From positions 29,053-93,052 of the forward strand of contig NZ_SLWA01000010.1 in assembly GCF_004345565.1 (NCBI RefSeq): DNA of 64,000 bases, in the 5' to 3' direction. This stretch comes from Flavobacterium circumlabens (GTDB taxonomy: Bacteria > Bacteroidota > Bacteroidia > Flavobacteriales > Flavobacteriaceae). A model generated the notes under the pieces. The model saw nothing but the letters and a program-made list of their open reading frames with translations, did no database searches and was not told the origin of the DNA. How positions within the stretch are numbered: position 1 is the first letter of the stretch; every line of letters starts with the position of its first letter. A program made the translations under genes and the position numbers. Positions 34,966 to 44,585 of this stretch are shown here, in pieces.

Positions 34966-35928
34966 ATGAAACCAATCCTACAATTATATCGCGGTTATGC
35001 TAATGAACAAGAATTAATTGTAATGGGGCATGTTTTTAAAAGAATGTACGATTATGATTTTCAGAAGAAAAACTTTAAAAATGCTACTTCCGTAATTAAT
35101 CAGTTTCGAATAAAAACCATTCAGAATTTTGATATTTATCTCAAATACGGCGATAAGGAAATCCACACCAAAACATTAGACGATGGCTATTTTAAATTTT
35201 GTATTCCACTTGAAGAAGAATTTAATTTTGGATGGATGGAATATGAAGTCAGTCTCAAATACAATTCTGAAGTGATTATTTCAAAAGGAAGTTTTATCAG
35301 GCCTCACAAGGGAAATCTCGGCATTATCTCTGACATTGATGATACTTTTCTGATTTCTCACACGCATAATTTCTTCAAAAAAATATATATTCTTTTGTTT
35401 AAAAACGTCAACGACAGAAAAGTTTTTAAAGATGTTGTTCCGCATTATCAGGCTTTGAGTTCTGCCGGAAGAAATAATAAGGAAGAAGAAAATGCTTTTT
35501 TTTATATCTCAAGCAGCGAATGGAATTTGTACAATTTCATTATAAAATTCACCAAAATTCACCAATTACCGAGAGCGGTAATCTTATTGAAAGACATTAA
35601 GAGAGGCATTACTGATTTTTTTATGAGCGGAAGAGGAAATCACGATCATAAGTTTGACAAAATAAAGCATGTTTTAGAATTTTATCCCAATCTTAAATAT
35701 GTTTTATTGGGAGATGACTCGCAACACGATCCTGTTCTGTACGAACGGATTTGCAAAATATTCCCTGTAACCGTAACGGCTGTCTATATCAGACAAACCG
35801 GTAAAAGTCAAAAGGAAACGACTAAAACTATCCTCAAAAACATGGAATCACTGGATGTTTCCGTTTGTTACTTTAAAGACAGCAGCGAAGCCATCATGCA
35901 CTCCAAATCGATTGGAATTATCAAGTAG
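34966..35928 (+). CDS. App1-like phosphatidate phosphatase (DUF2183)
   Basis: 320 residues. The N-terminal ~110 residues are a beta-rich domain. IISDIDDTFLIS (DxDxT at 123-127) is the HAD-type catalytic motif of App1/DUF2183, followed by FFYISSSEWNLYNFI, LLKDIK and YVLLGDDSQHDPVLY, the other HAD motifs. App1 enzymes remove phosphate from phosphatidic acid to give diacylglycerol. Divergent from the DAG kinase gene, it suggests a local control of the phosphatidate/diacylglycerol balance. Preceded by an A/T-rich leader; a shared bidirectional terminator follows. Confidence 0.88.
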   Translation: MKPILQLYRGYANEQELIVMGHVFKRMYDYDFQKKNFKNATSVINQFRIKTIQNFDIYLKYGDKEIHTKTLDDGYFKFCIPLEEEFNFGWMEYEVSLKYNSEVIISKGSFIRPHKGNLGIISDIDDTFLISHTHNFFKKIYILLFKNVNDRKVFKDVVPHYQALSSAGRNNKEEENAFFYISSSEWNLYNFIIKFTKIHQLPRAVILLKDIKRGITDFFMSGRGNHDHKFDKIKHVLEFYPNLKYVLLGDDSQHDPVLYERICKIFPVTVTAVYIRQTGKSQKETTKTILKNMESLDVSVCYFKDSSEAIMHSKSIGIIK

Positions 35929-35988
35929 TTTTGATTTTTTGTAAAATGTGGGATGTAAACTGTAAAACGTAGTAATTTAAGACTAAAA

Positions 35989-36025
35989 AAACCTTTGCCG
36001 AAAGTCCAAAACTTTGGCAAAGGTT
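35989..36025. terminator. Bidirectional terminator
   Basis: AAACCTTTGCC (35989-35999) and GGCAAAGGTTT (36015-36025) form an 11-base stem with A-run before and T after, between the convergent phosphatase and ABC-F genes. Confidence 0.8.
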
Positions 36026-36082
36026 TATAGAATGAATATTATTTTAAAAAAGTAAAAAGCGAGACTGCGGCTGACAACTTTT

Positions 36083-37996
36083 TTACAAATTAGCGTTATC
36101 TATTTCCTCCTGAACGATCTCCCAATCCAGTAAAAATTGTTCAAGATCTGCTTTTTTCTTATTGTAAGCGGTAAAGAATGACGCGTCTTCGATATGTTTG
36201 TCATAATTGGAAGCCAGCATCTTATCGTCATGCTGAATGTCTCTTTCTAATTGCTTGATCTGACTTTCAATTTTGCTCAATTTGTTCTGAAGTGCTTTGC
36301 CTTTTTTCTGGTCTTCGTAAGAAACTTTATTGCTTTCTTTTGGAGCAGCAGCTTTGGCAACATCTTTTTTCTCGACTTCACGCATGTTTTCCATATTGCG
36401 CTGTTCCAGGAAATAATTAATATCTCCTAAATATTCTTTGATTTTCTGATCTTTGAATTCATAAACGATATTAGACATTCCCTGAAGGAAATCTCTGTCG
36501 TGCGACACCAATAGTAAAGTTCCGCCGAATTTTTGAAGAGCGGCCTTTAAAACGTTCTTAGATTTAATATCCAGGTGATTCGTAGGCTCATCCATCAGTA
36601 AAACATTGATCGGCTGCAGCAATAATTTACAAAGCGCCAAACGGTTACGTTCGCCTCCGGATAATACTTTTACTTTTTTCTCTACATCATCACCGCGGAA
36701 TAAAAACGATCCAAGCATATCACGAACCTTTGAACGATTGGTATCCATTGCTGCATCTTCCATCGTCTGAAGCAGCGTAATTTCGCCATCCAGATATTCC
36801 GCCTGATTTTGGGCAAAATACCCTAACTGAACATTGTGTCCCAGTTTGATGCTTCCCTGATATTCGAATTCGTTTACAATCGCTTTGATAAAAGTTGATT
36901 TACCCTGACCATTCTGTCCCACAAAAGCAATTTTGCTTCCACGTTCCACCAATAGATTAATATCTTTCAGAATGGTTTTATCTCCGTATGATTTTGTTAC
37001 ATGATCAGCTTCTACTACTACTCTTCCCGGCTCTTTTGAAACTGGAAAAGAAATATTCATAACCGAATTATCGTCTTCATCAACTTCAATTCTTTCTACT
37101 TTATCTAATTTTTTAATTAACGATTGTGCCATCGAAGCTTTAGACGCTTTTGCACGGAATTTCTCGATTAATTTCTCTGTTTCCTCAATCTTTTTGGCCT
37201 GATTTTTCTGAGTTGCTAATTGCTTTTCGCGAATCTCATGACGCAATTCCAAATACTGGGAATACGGTTTATTAAAATCGTAAGCTTTTCCTAATGAAAT
37301 TTCGATAGTACGATTGGTTACGTTATCTAAAAACATTTTATCGTGCGATACAATTACCACAACTCCGGGATAATTACGAAGAAAACTCTCCAGCCAAATG
37401 ATACTCTCAATATCTAAGTGATTCGTAGGTTCATCCAGAAGCAATACATCATTTGCCTGTAATAATAGTTTCGCCAATTCGATACGCATTCTCCAGCCAC
37501 CCGAAAAGGTCTCGGTCTGATTATTGAACACTTCTCTTTTAAAACCTAATCCTAAAAGAATTTTCTCGGTATCACCTACATAATTATAACCTCCTAAAAG
37601 TTCAAAACGATGGGTATACTCAGAAAGGTCTTCAATGATCTGACTGTATTCTTCACTTTCATAATCGGTTCTGGTGACCAATTGATGATTGATATGTGCT
37701 AATTTTTTTTCAACAATTTTAATATCAGTAAAGGCTTCATAAGCTTCTTCCAAAACGGTTCTTCCCTGTTCAAAATCAATATCCTGACGCAAGAATCCCA
37801 TTCTGACTTCTTTTTCGGTAGCAATCTGCCCGGAGTCCGGTTTAAAATCACCCGCAAGGATTTTAAGCATGGTAGATTTTCCGGCACCATTTTTCCCGAC
37901 AAGTCCAACACGGTCTCCCGCACCTAAACGAAAAGTAACTTCTTCGAATAAATATGTACCCCCAAAAGAAACCGATAAATTATGTATATTAAGCAT
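36083..37996 (-). CDS. ABC-F family ATPase
   Basis: 637 residues with two ABC domains and no membrane segments. Walker A motifs GKNGAGKST and GQNGQGKST, signatures FSGGWRMRIELAKLL and LSGGERNRLALCKLL, and two LLLDEPTNHLD/LLMDEPTNHLD Walker B motifs are intact. The interdomain linker is rich in Lys/Gln/Glu, and the C-terminal ~90 residues form a coiled coil, as in Uup/YdiF-type proteins. ABC-F factors act on the ribosome to relieve stalls or protect against antibiotics; this one looks like the housekeeping type. It is divergent from the DUF983 gene across a palindrome. Confidence 0.93.
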   Translation of the reverse strand: MLNIHNLSVSFGGTYLFEEVTFRLGAGDRVGLVGKNGAGKSTMLKILAGDFKPDSGQIATEKEVRMGFLRQDIDFEQGRTVLEEAYEAFTDIKIVEKKLAHINHQLVTRTDYESEEYSQIIEDLSEYTHRFELLGGYNYVGDTEKILLGLGFKREVFNNQTETFSGGWRMRIELAKLLLQANDVLLLDEPTNHLDIESIIWLESFLRNYPGVVVIVSHDKMFLDNVTNRTIEISLGKAYDFNKPYSQYLELRHEIREKQLATQKNQAKKIEETEKLIEKFRAKASKASMAQSLIKKLDKVERIEVDEDDNSVMNISFPVSKEPGRVVVEADHVTKSYGDKTILKDINLLVERGSKIAFVGQNGQGKSTFIKAIVNEFEYQGSIKLGHNVQLGYFAQNQAEYLDGEITLLQTMEDAAMDTNRSKVRDMLGSFLFRGDDVEKKVKVLSGGERNRLALCKLLLQPINVLLMDEPTNHLDIKSKNVLKAALQKFGGTLLLVSHDRDFLQGMSNIVYEFKDQKIKEYLGDINYFLEQRNMENMREVEKKDVAKAAAPKESNKVSYEDQKKGKALQNKLSKIESQIKQLERDIQHDDKMLASNYDKHIEDASFFTAYNKKKADLEQFLLDWEIVQEEIDNANL

Positions 37997-38023
37997 GTAT
38001 TGTTATTTTATAACTAATTGATT

Positions 38024-38037
38024 GTGTAAATTTACAC
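38024..38037. promoter_or_regulatory. 14-base perfect palindrome in divergent promoter
   Basis: GTGTAAATTTACAC lies midway between the divergent ABC-F and DUF983 starts. It may be an operator for a dimeric regulator. No regulator gene is adjacent. Confidence 0.35.
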
Positions 38038-38070
38038 TCCCAACTCAATGGGTAATTTAATTTTTTGCAA

Positions 38071-38454
38071 ATGTTAAAAAAAGGATCCAAACTAAATAGT
38101 ATTTTAACAGGAAGTTGTCCAAAATGTCAAAATGAAAGTATGTATTCAGACAAAAATCCGCTTCATTTGACTAAAGTTCTCAAAATGAACGAAAATTGCA
38201 GCCATTGTGGATTAAAATATCAGATTGAACCTTCCTTCTTTTACGGAGCAATGTATGTGAGTTATGGATTAAATGTAGCTGTCGGAATCGCAGCTTTCAT
38301 TATTTCATTTGTCTTTTTCAAAACTACAATCGAAAAATCGTTTTTAATAATAGTAATCAGTCTGATTGTACTGTTTCCATTTGTATTAAGACTCTCCAGA
38401 AATTTATATATTAATATGTTCGTTTCTTATGATCCTACGGCCGGTCAGAAATAA
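38071..38454 (+). CDS. DUF983 zinc-ribbon membrane protein
   Basis: 127 residues from the ATG at 38071 (the TTG two codons upstream is less likely). Two CxxC pairs (CPKCQNE and CSHCGLKY) form a zinc ribbon before FFYGAMYVSYGLN and two membrane helices, the DUF983 layout. In some bacteria DUF983 genes sit near cytochrome oxidase genes; here there is no such context. The last 20 bases overlap the end of the convergent oxidoreductase gene. Confidence 0.85.
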   Translation: MLKKGSKLNSILTGSCPKCQNESMYSDKNPLHLTKVLKMNENCSHCGLKYQIEPSFFYGAMYVSYGLNVAVGIAAFIISFVFFKTTIEKSFLIIVISLIVLFPFVLRLSRNLYINMFVSYDPTAGQK

Positions 38455-39508
38455 GGGTCTTTAAATATCTTTTATGAAATCGCCAAATGTCGATTTCAAG
38501 ATCTAAAGGAATTTCGTTTTCAATCTTATCAAAAAGGGCTTTCGCCATTGCAGGTCCCAACATTACACCGCGGGTTCCTAATCCGTTAAGAATATGAAGT
38601 GATTTACGCTCGTGATGTGTTCCAATTAACGGCCTTCTGTCTTTAACAGTGGGACGAACTCCGCCAAAATGCTTTACGATTTCGAAATCGCAAGTGATAA
38701 TTTCTTTAATTCGATCCGTTAACTCCTGCTTTCCTTCCTCAGTAGGTACAGCTGTTTTATCCTGCCAATTGTAAGTAGCACCCACTTTAAACAGATTATC
38801 ACCCAGTGGCAATATAAAGACGCTTGTATTGACAATAAGATCCAGGTCTAACTCCGGAGCTTTTATTATAAATAGCTCTCCTTTTGTACCATCTAATGGC
38901 AAATAATTGAAAAACGGGTTTTTATGCAGGCCAAAACCTTCGACAAAAATAATGTGACGCGCCTGAATATTTTTATATTGAATTCCGTAATCAAAAAATT
39001 CTATCAACGCACTATGGAAAGACTCTTCTAGCAATAATTCATTTTCTTTTAAATATGCTGTATACTTATCTAACAACAAAGCAGTGTCGACATATCCTGT
39101 ATGCAGTACTTCTCCATAATCATAAGGAGAATCAATACTATTGTATTTTTTGGTAATGAGTTTGGTAGATAAAAAGGGCGCCAGGTTTTTCTTGTCGGAA
39201 GCAGCAAACCAATTATTCTGTTCTTCGACAGAGAAGAACTTTCTTAAAATCGGCAATTTAAAATTAAACTTCGTCTGCAATTTATCTTCAATCTGATTGT
39301 AAAAATCATTCATTAGCACCAATTGTTCCTGTGCTTTCCACACTTCACTAAAGCGTTTTAAAATAACAGGATTGTACAAACCTCCCGCTACTCTCGATGA
39401 ATTTTGAGATTTATTATCAACAACTAAAATAGTTTTATTGTTTTTAAGAGCAACTTCTGCAAAAGAAATCCCGGCCAATCCGGATCCGATAATGAGATAA
39501 TCAATCAT
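38435..39508 (-). CDS. FAD-dependent oxidoreductase (DAO family, MnmC2-like)
   Basis: 357 residues. An FAD-binding Rossmann motif opens the protein (YLIIGSGLAGISFAE), followed by SRVAGGLYNPVILKRF. The end has FGGVRPTVKDRRPLIG and LNGLGTRGVMLGPAMAKAL, the pattern of the DAO superfamily and especially of the C-terminal domain of MnmC, which oxidises the carboxymethyl group at tRNA wobble uridine. MnmC's methyltransferase half is absent here, as in stand-alone MnmC2 proteins. It could also be a glycine/D-amino acid oxidase. The gene follows gldN after a terminator. Confidence 0.8.
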   Translation of the reverse strand: MIDYLIIGSGLAGISFAEVALKNNKTILVVDNKSQNSSRVAGGLYNPVILKRFSEVWKAQEQLVLMNDFYNQIEDKLQTKFNFKLPILRKFFSVEEQNNWFAASDKKNLAPFLSTKLITKKYNSIDSPYDYGEVLHTGYVDTALLLDKYTAYLKENELLLEESFHSALIEFFDYGIQYKNIQARHIIFVEGFGLHKNPFFNYLPLDGTKGELFIIKAPELDLDLIVNTSVFILPLGDNLFKVGATYNWQDKTAVPTEEGKQELTDRIKEIITCDFEIVKHFGGVRPTVKDRRPLIGTHHERKSLHILNGLGTRGVMLGPAMAKALFDKIENEIPLDLEIDIWRFHKRYLKTLISDRP

Positions 39509-39524
39509 AGTAATAGGTAAAATA

Positions 39525-39560
39525 AAAAAACTCTTACTACAAAGGTAGTAAGAGTTTTTG
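39525..39560. terminator. Terminator after gldN
   Basis: A long stem, CTCTTACTAC (39531-39540) with GTAGTAAGAG (39545-39554), a four-base loop and A/T runs on both sides, lies just downstream of gldN on the minus strand. Confidence 0.88.
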
Positions 39561-39581
39561 TTATAATGTAAATTTAGAAAC

Positions 39582-40574
39582 TTAGTAGTTCCACATATCC
39601 TGCTCGAAGTTACGAATCTTCTCTTTTACTCTTTCTGATTCTAACAACTGATTCTGCGCGTTATCTTTCATGTATTCTTTGATCTCACGATCTCCGTACA
39701 AGTTTTCTTCTTTGTAGACAACAGCATTAAAACGTCTTGAGTTCAAAATCTGATCGAATGAAATTGGAAGAGCTGAATTGTTGTCATTAAAAGCTTTTGC
39801 TTCGTGCAACGCTTCTCTTGAATTTGGATAGAAAATCCAGAACAACTCAATATAATCCTTTTCATCACTGTTCATTGTATAAACGTCCGGAGTTACAGGA
39901 CAAATTCCAAGTAAACGATATTTCAGTTCACTTTGACGTTTGTCAAAATACCAGTATCCTTTAATTTTATACTGCGTAACATCTGCAGAAGTAAGATCTT
40001 GCTTCAAAATAAATTCAGCAGGAACAGTTCTGGTAGCACCAACAGTTTCATCAACATAAGTTACTACTTTCTTTTTACCAGTACCAGTAACTACTTTTTT
40101 CTTCACAACGTGAGTTTTGTAGTCGTCCGGGTATTGGTTAATTAATTCTCTACCTGCATCTGTTGTATCGATACGTGATAATGATCCCTGGATGTCTTTC
40201 AAAGATTTTTTAGTATTGAAATAACTATCAGAATAAACTTCAGTTATTTTGCCATTTTTCATAGCTTTCGTCAAAACATCATAAAGAGAACGTCTGTCAG
40301 AACCAATATTAGCTGTGTCTACTGGAAAGTACAATGGAAAATTGATTTTTTCATTCAAATCAATGATCTCCCAAGTAGTTTTTCCCATCAATACATCTCT
40401 ATCATCCACATAACCATAAGCCAAAGGTTTATCATTATCTGAGATAAGCTGTGCAGGAGTTTTAAGTCCTATCTGTTCTGGTGTTTTTGCATTAAGCAAA
40501 TTCGATTGCGCATTAGAAGCAAAACCTCCGGCGATAGAAACAATAGCTATTAAAAAATTTCTTACTTTCATCAT
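39582..40574 (-). CDS. gldN: Gliding motility / T9SS ring protein GldN
   Basis: 330 residues with a signal peptide (MMKVRNFLIAIVSIAGGFASNAQ). The family markers are visible: LMGKTTWEIIDLNEKINFPLYFP, YKIKGYWYFDKRQSELKYRLLGICPV and ELFWIFYPNSREALH. GldN (PorN) binds the lipoprotein GldK under the outer membrane to make the large periplasmic ring of the type IX secretion system. It is last in the gldKLMN operon, 41 bases after gldM, and is followed by a strong terminator. Confidence 0.96.
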   Translation of the reverse strand: MMKVRNFLIAIVSIAGGFASNAQSNLLNAKTPEQIGLKTPAQLISDNDKPLAYGYVDDRDVLMGKTTWEIIDLNEKINFPLYFPVDTANIGSDRRSLYDVLTKAMKNGKITEVYSDSYFNTKKSLKDIQGSLSRIDTTDAGRELINQYPDDYKTHVVKKKVVTGTGKKKVVTYVDETVGATRTVPAEFILKQDLTSADVTQYKIKGYWYFDKRQSELKYRLLGICPVTPDVYTMNSDEKDYIELFWIFYPNSREALHEAKAFNDNNSALPISFDQILNSRRFNAVVYKEENLYGDREIKEYMKDNAQNQLLESERVKEKIRNFEQDMWNY

Positions 40575-40615
40575 GATATCATTATAAGATATTGAACGTA
40601 GTTTTACCTACTTTA

Positions 40616-42160
40616 TTATTGTATTTCATAAATTACCGGAGCAGTTCTTGGTAATAAGTAACTACCAGCTCCAACAAGTTTAGTTTTAATTTCAGAAATA
40701 GTAACCTGATCTCCTTTACCTGCTCTTGAAAGTATTTGTTTACATTGTGCATTTAATCTGTTACCAGTAACTACAACTGTAGGCTGTCCGGTAACTTTAA
40801 GGTTAAATCCAACAACATCTAAACCAACTTCAAAGTCAAAATCAAGTAATTTAGCACCAATTGTAGCAATTTCCAAGTTCGATTTTGGCCCTTTAACAAC
40901 ACCCATCTCACCTCTAATTGTTCCTGTTGGTCCAGGAATACCTTTAATTCTGAACGTTTTCTTATCTGTAACTTTATCTCCGTTTGGTAAAGTACCAGTT
41001 ACAGAAATAGTAGCTTCAGTACCTTGACCCGGGCTCATGTTATATTTACCTGGTTTACCAGCAGAAGCTAATCCCGGAGCACTTGCAACAATTTTGTTAG
41101 CATCAACACCAGCAAATGAAACAGAGATTGGGTTAACAACACCTCTGTAAACAACATTCATTTTATCAGCAGAGATTGTAGCAGAGTTTGGTCTTGGTAC
41201 AACAACATACTTCCCAGCAAATTTAAGAGGGATGTTTTTTCCATCTTCAAGGAATGTAAATTGACCATTAATGTCCTGCTCTCCAACACCACCTGCAGTT
41301 AATGAGATAACAGCTTGTCCGTTTACGATTTGCCCCGGACCTTGGAATGAAGTTGGTTTTGTGTTTTCGTCATAACGACCTAAAACTACTTTACCAGTTA
41401 CTTTTTCTCCTTGGAAATAAGCATTTTTATCTAAAACAACAATCGCCTGATAATTACTGTAAGATGCAGCAGCAACAGCCGCTTTTCCTAAAGCACTGTT
41501 ATAAACATCAGTTTCAGCTTTTCTAACGTCATTTTGCCAAGCTGAAAGCTTTGCAGCTGATGCAATTGCAGGGAAACCTTTAAAGTGGTAAGCTAAGTAT
41601 TTTTCTTTTATACCTTCTTTGTTTTTTACATCAGAAACATCAAATTTCTTTTCAATCTCTGAAATGATATTACCATATTTATTTTTAGGATCAGTTAAAG
41701 CAGTTTTCATATCTGCTTTGTACTTTTCGATTTTAGCGATAATTTCGTTACCTTTTTTAGTGTAACCGTCTCCTGTAAACCAGTCATCGATATTATCACC
41801 TCTGTCCATTGCCTCGTAAGGTAATTTTCCAGTTTCTTTCTCTACTTCGAAACCTTTGATAGACTGAGCTTTTAGAGTAGCTATATAATCATAAAATTCT
41901 TTTGAGATTGTTTCAACTTTGTGAGCAGTAACTGCAGCAATAGCAAATTCTCCTTTTGCTTCAGCAGCTTTTTGATCTAAAGACATCAATAAACTTGCAT
42001 TTGTTTCAGTTGAATTCGTATTTGCACTTTCAAACTTTTCGTTCATCAGACCAAAAGCAGAAATTACTTCTTTCGATACATTCATTGCTAACATTGCGAT
42101 GAAAACCAAGTACATTAGGTTAATCATCTTCTGTCTAGGGGTTAATTTTCCTCCTGCCAT
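40616..42160 (-). CDS. gldM: Gliding motility motor protein GldM
   Basis: 514 residues. MAGGKLTPRQKMINLMYLVFIAMLAMNV is the conserved short cytoplasmic tip and single membrane helix; the rest is periplasmic and forms the four-domain rod (a helical bundle to about 230, then three Ig-like domains). GldM is the rotor shaft of the proton-driven GldLM motor that powers type IX secretion and gliding, reaching the GldKN ring. Length is typical (about 515). It lies 52 bases after gldL. Confidence 0.97.
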   Translation of the reverse strand: MAGGKLTPRQKMINLMYLVFIAMLAMNVSKEVISAFGLMNEKFESANTNSTETNASLLMSLDQKAAEAKGEFAIAAVTAHKVETISKEFYDYIATLKAQSIKGFEVEKETGKLPYEAMDRGDNIDDWFTGDGYTKKGNEIIAKIEKYKADMKTALTDPKNKYGNIISEIEKKFDVSDVKNKEGIKEKYLAYHFKGFPAIASAAKLSAWQNDVRKAETDVYNSALGKAAVAAASYSNYQAIVVLDKNAYFQGEKVTGKVVLGRYDENTKPTSFQGPGQIVNGQAVISLTAGGVGEQDINGQFTFLEDGKNIPLKFAGKYVVVPRPNSATISADKMNVVYRGVVNPISVSFAGVDANKIVASAPGLASAGKPGKYNMSPGQGTEATISVTGTLPNGDKVTDKKTFRIKGIPGPTGTIRGEMGVVKGPKSNLEIATIGAKLLDFDFEVGLDVVGFNLKVTGQPTVVVTGNRLNAQCKQILSRAGKGDQVTISEIKTKLVGAGSYLLPRTAPVIYEIQ

Positions 42161-42212
42161 TTTTTTCTAATTAGTTCTTATTAATAAATTTACTATAATA
42201 GTTAAAAACTAA

Positions 42213-42860
42213 TTATCCTTTGTTACTCATTGCAGAAAGCATACCACCGTAAACATTGTTCAAAGAAGCAATGTTTGCAGTCATTGATTGCATTTGTTCT
42301 TTTAATTTAGATGCATTATCAGCGATTTCTTTGTTAGCGTCAGCATTTCTTGCAGCGCTTTCCAATTGTACTTTGTACAAGCTGTTTAATGATTCCATTT
42401 GAGCAGCAGCCATTGATAATTCTTCGCTGTATTTTTTAGTAGAAGCGATAGAATCTACAGTAGGAGCAATTCCTTTAGCAGCTGATTCGAAATTTTTAAT
42501 ACTGTTTCCTAAACTTGACATTAATTCTCCGTCAATTTTAGCTTCTTTTAACATTACGTCTAACTTTTGAGACAATAATCCTTGAGCATCAGAAGGGGTT
42601 TCTTTTTTGTCAGCTTTTGTTCTGGCTTGACCGTTAGCTAATTCAGGGTACACAAGAGTCCAGTCCAACTCTTCATCAACAGGTTCGAAAGCAGAAAGAG
42701 CAAAAATTAATGCCTCAGTTAATAATCCCACTGAAAGCATAACTGTACCAGTTAATGGTCCAAGTTCAAAGTGCGTAATTTTGAATAATGCTCCAACGAT
42801 TACCACTGCCGCTCCCATACCATAAGCGAAATTCATTGCTTTTTTACTTAATAATGCCAT
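42213..42860 (-). CDS. gldL: Gliding motility motor protein GldL
   Basis: 215 residues. Two membrane helices at the N-terminus (NFAYGMGAAVVIVGALFKI and TGTVMLSVGLLTEALIFALSAF, the latter carrying the conserved Glu that takes part in proton flow) are followed by an acidic, coiled-coil cytoplasmic domain. GldL forms a pentamer around the GldM dimer in the inner membrane. Typical length. It is the second gene of the operon, 64 bases after gldK. Confidence 0.97.
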   Translation of the reverse strand: MALLSKKAMNFAYGMGAAVVIVGALFKITHFELGPLTGTVMLSVGLLTEALIFALSAFEPVDEELDWTLVYPELANGQARTKADKKETPSDAQGLLSQKLDVMLKEAKIDGELMSSLGNSIKNFESAAKGIAPTVDSIASTKKYSEELSMAAAQMESLNSLYKVQLESAARNADANKEIADNASKLKEQMQSMTANIASLNNVYGGMLSAMSNKG

Positions 42861-42924
42861 AATACTTTTTTTTTTAGGTTTTAATTTGAAATAGATTTGA
42901 TTTGGTTATTGAATTTAATATAAT

Positions 42925-44322
42925 TTACTTTTTTCTGTTTCCGGTTACTTGAGTTCCCATGTAATCTTGTACAGTTCTGAAACCAATATAACTTCTTGCT
43001 GAATCCGCATATTCGTGATCACGAGTACTAACCTGAAGGAAGTAAGCAACATCTTTCCAGGATCCTCCACGCACTACTTTTCTTTGATTGTTTCCATCAA
43101 TTACGTTTGGATTCATTGTTGAAACATATTCGTAAGCATTTGGATTATAAGCTGAATCTGTCCATTCTGAAACGTTACCAGCCATGTTGTATAAACCATA
43201 ACCGTTTACATCGTAAGATTTTGCTTCAACTGTGTATAAAGCCTCATCTGCAGCATAATCTCCTCTGCTTGGTTTGAAGTTGGCAAGGAAACATCCTCTG
43301 TCACTCTTAGTGTAAGGACCTCCCCAAGGGTAAGTAGCTGATTCCAGACCTCCTCTTGCAGCATACTCCCATTCTGCCTCTGTTGGCAATCTGAAAGCAT
43401 TTACTAAGTCACGTCCTTTTTTCTTAGATTTGATATAACTGTTTTTATTTAAAGTTCTCCAGGCACAAAATGCTTTTGCCTGTTTCCACGTAACACCAAC
43501 TACAGGATAATCTCCGTAAGCTTTATGCCAGAAATAGTCATTATGCATTGGCTCATTATAAGAGTAAGCGAAATCTTTAATCCAAACTGTTGTGTCAGGA
43601 TAAACACTAACCTGCTCCGTTTTAACGAAATCTTTTCTTTTTCCAACTTTCGCTTTTGCAGCAGCCTGAATATCCATCCAGGAATAACGGAATTTCAATT
43701 TATTTACATCAATTGTTCTTAAACCATTATATGATTCTTCAATTGGCAAATACATAGAATCCATTACTTCCGTATAATACTCATCCGGATATGCTTTAGT
43801 ATCTTTGATTAACTTTACTTTTTTGTTTAATTTTCTTCCTGCATAAGGATCATCTGCAGTACCTACACTATAATAGTTATCATACATGTATTTGTCATAC
43901 GCAGTCATTTTTTCAGGATCTGAATCGTTAAATGCATAATCAGCAATACTACCTGCTTTTTTACCTTTAGCGTCACCTGCTCCTTTTTGCCCTGTCTCAT
44001 CAGCTAAGATAGCCAAACGAACTCTCATTGTAGAATCTTTTACCCATTCCACAAATTGACGATACTCGCTGTTTGTAATTTCAGTTTCGTCCATATAAAA
44101 GGAACGTACCGTTACTGTTTTAGTTGGAGCATCTTCTACATTAGCCAAATCAGCATCTGATTTACCCATAATAAAAGATCCACCTGGAACCAATGTCATT
44201 CCATAAGGTTTTTCAGGATGCCATTTTCCTCCTGTAACACCAACTAACTCACCTTTATCACCTGATTTTCCACAGCCAATAACTAGGGTTAACATTGCTG
44301 CAAATGCAATAAACTTCTTCAT
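42925..44322 (-). CDS. gldK: Gliding motility lipoprotein GldK
   Basis: 465 residues. MKKFIAFAAMLTLVIGCGK gives a type II signal peptide with lipobox Cys17. The body is a formylglycine-generating-enzyme-like (FGE-sulfatase) domain without its catalytic use: PGGSFIMGKSDAD, YPVVGVTWKQAKAFCAWR, FRLPTEAEWEYAARGG and VVRGGSWKDV are visible. GldK sits on the inner face of the outer membrane and builds the T9SS ring with GldN. First gene of the operon; a TATTTTTG promoter element lies about 100 bases upstream. Confidence 0.97.
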   Translation of the reverse strand: MKKFIAFAAMLTLVIGCGKSGDKGELVGVTGGKWHPEKPYGMTLVPGGSFIMGKSDADLANVEDAPTKTVTVRSFYMDETEITNSEYRQFVEWVKDSTMRVRLAILADETGQKGAGDAKGKKAGSIADYAFNDSDPEKMTAYDKYMYDNYYSVGTADDPYAGRKLNKKVKLIKDTKAYPDEYYTEVMDSMYLPIEESYNGLRTIDVNKLKFRYSWMDIQAAAKAKVGKRKDFVKTEQVSVYPDTTVWIKDFAYSYNEPMHNDYFWHKAYGDYPVVGVTWKQAKAFCAWRTLNKNSYIKSKKKGRDLVNAFRLPTEAEWEYAARGGLESATYPWGGPYTKSDRGCFLANFKPSRGDYAADEALYTVEAKSYDVNGYGLYNMAGNVSEWTDSAYNPNAYEYVSTMNPNVIDGNNQRKVVRGGSWKDVAYFLQVSTRDHEYADSARSYIGFRTVQDYMGTQVTGNRKK

Positions 44323-44418
44323 ATAAATTTGGGATTATCTATTCATTATTATAAGTCCGTAAACGTATTTATTATTTAGCTAAAAAACAATACTACTCAC
44401 GTAATTTATTTCACCGTT

Positions 44419-44426
44419 CAAAAATA
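44419..44426 (-). promoter_or_regulatory. Candidate -7 element of gld operon
   Basis: On the minus strand TATTTTTG fits TAnnTTTG about 97 bases before gldK. The 263-base gap 44323-44585 is otherwise very AT-rich and holds one weak inverted repeat, GTCGAT/ATCGAC (44457-44483). Confidence 0.45.
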
Positions 44427-44585
44427 ATGTTAAATAAAATAAAAAAAAAATATTTTGTCGATAAACTAACTTAAAAAATCGACGTAAAACGTTAAATTTT
44501 ATAATATATACTTCTTTTCTTACTAATATTTTTTAACTTTTTTTTAATAATTTTGAAAAATTCTGATTTCTGTTAAAATTTCCTT

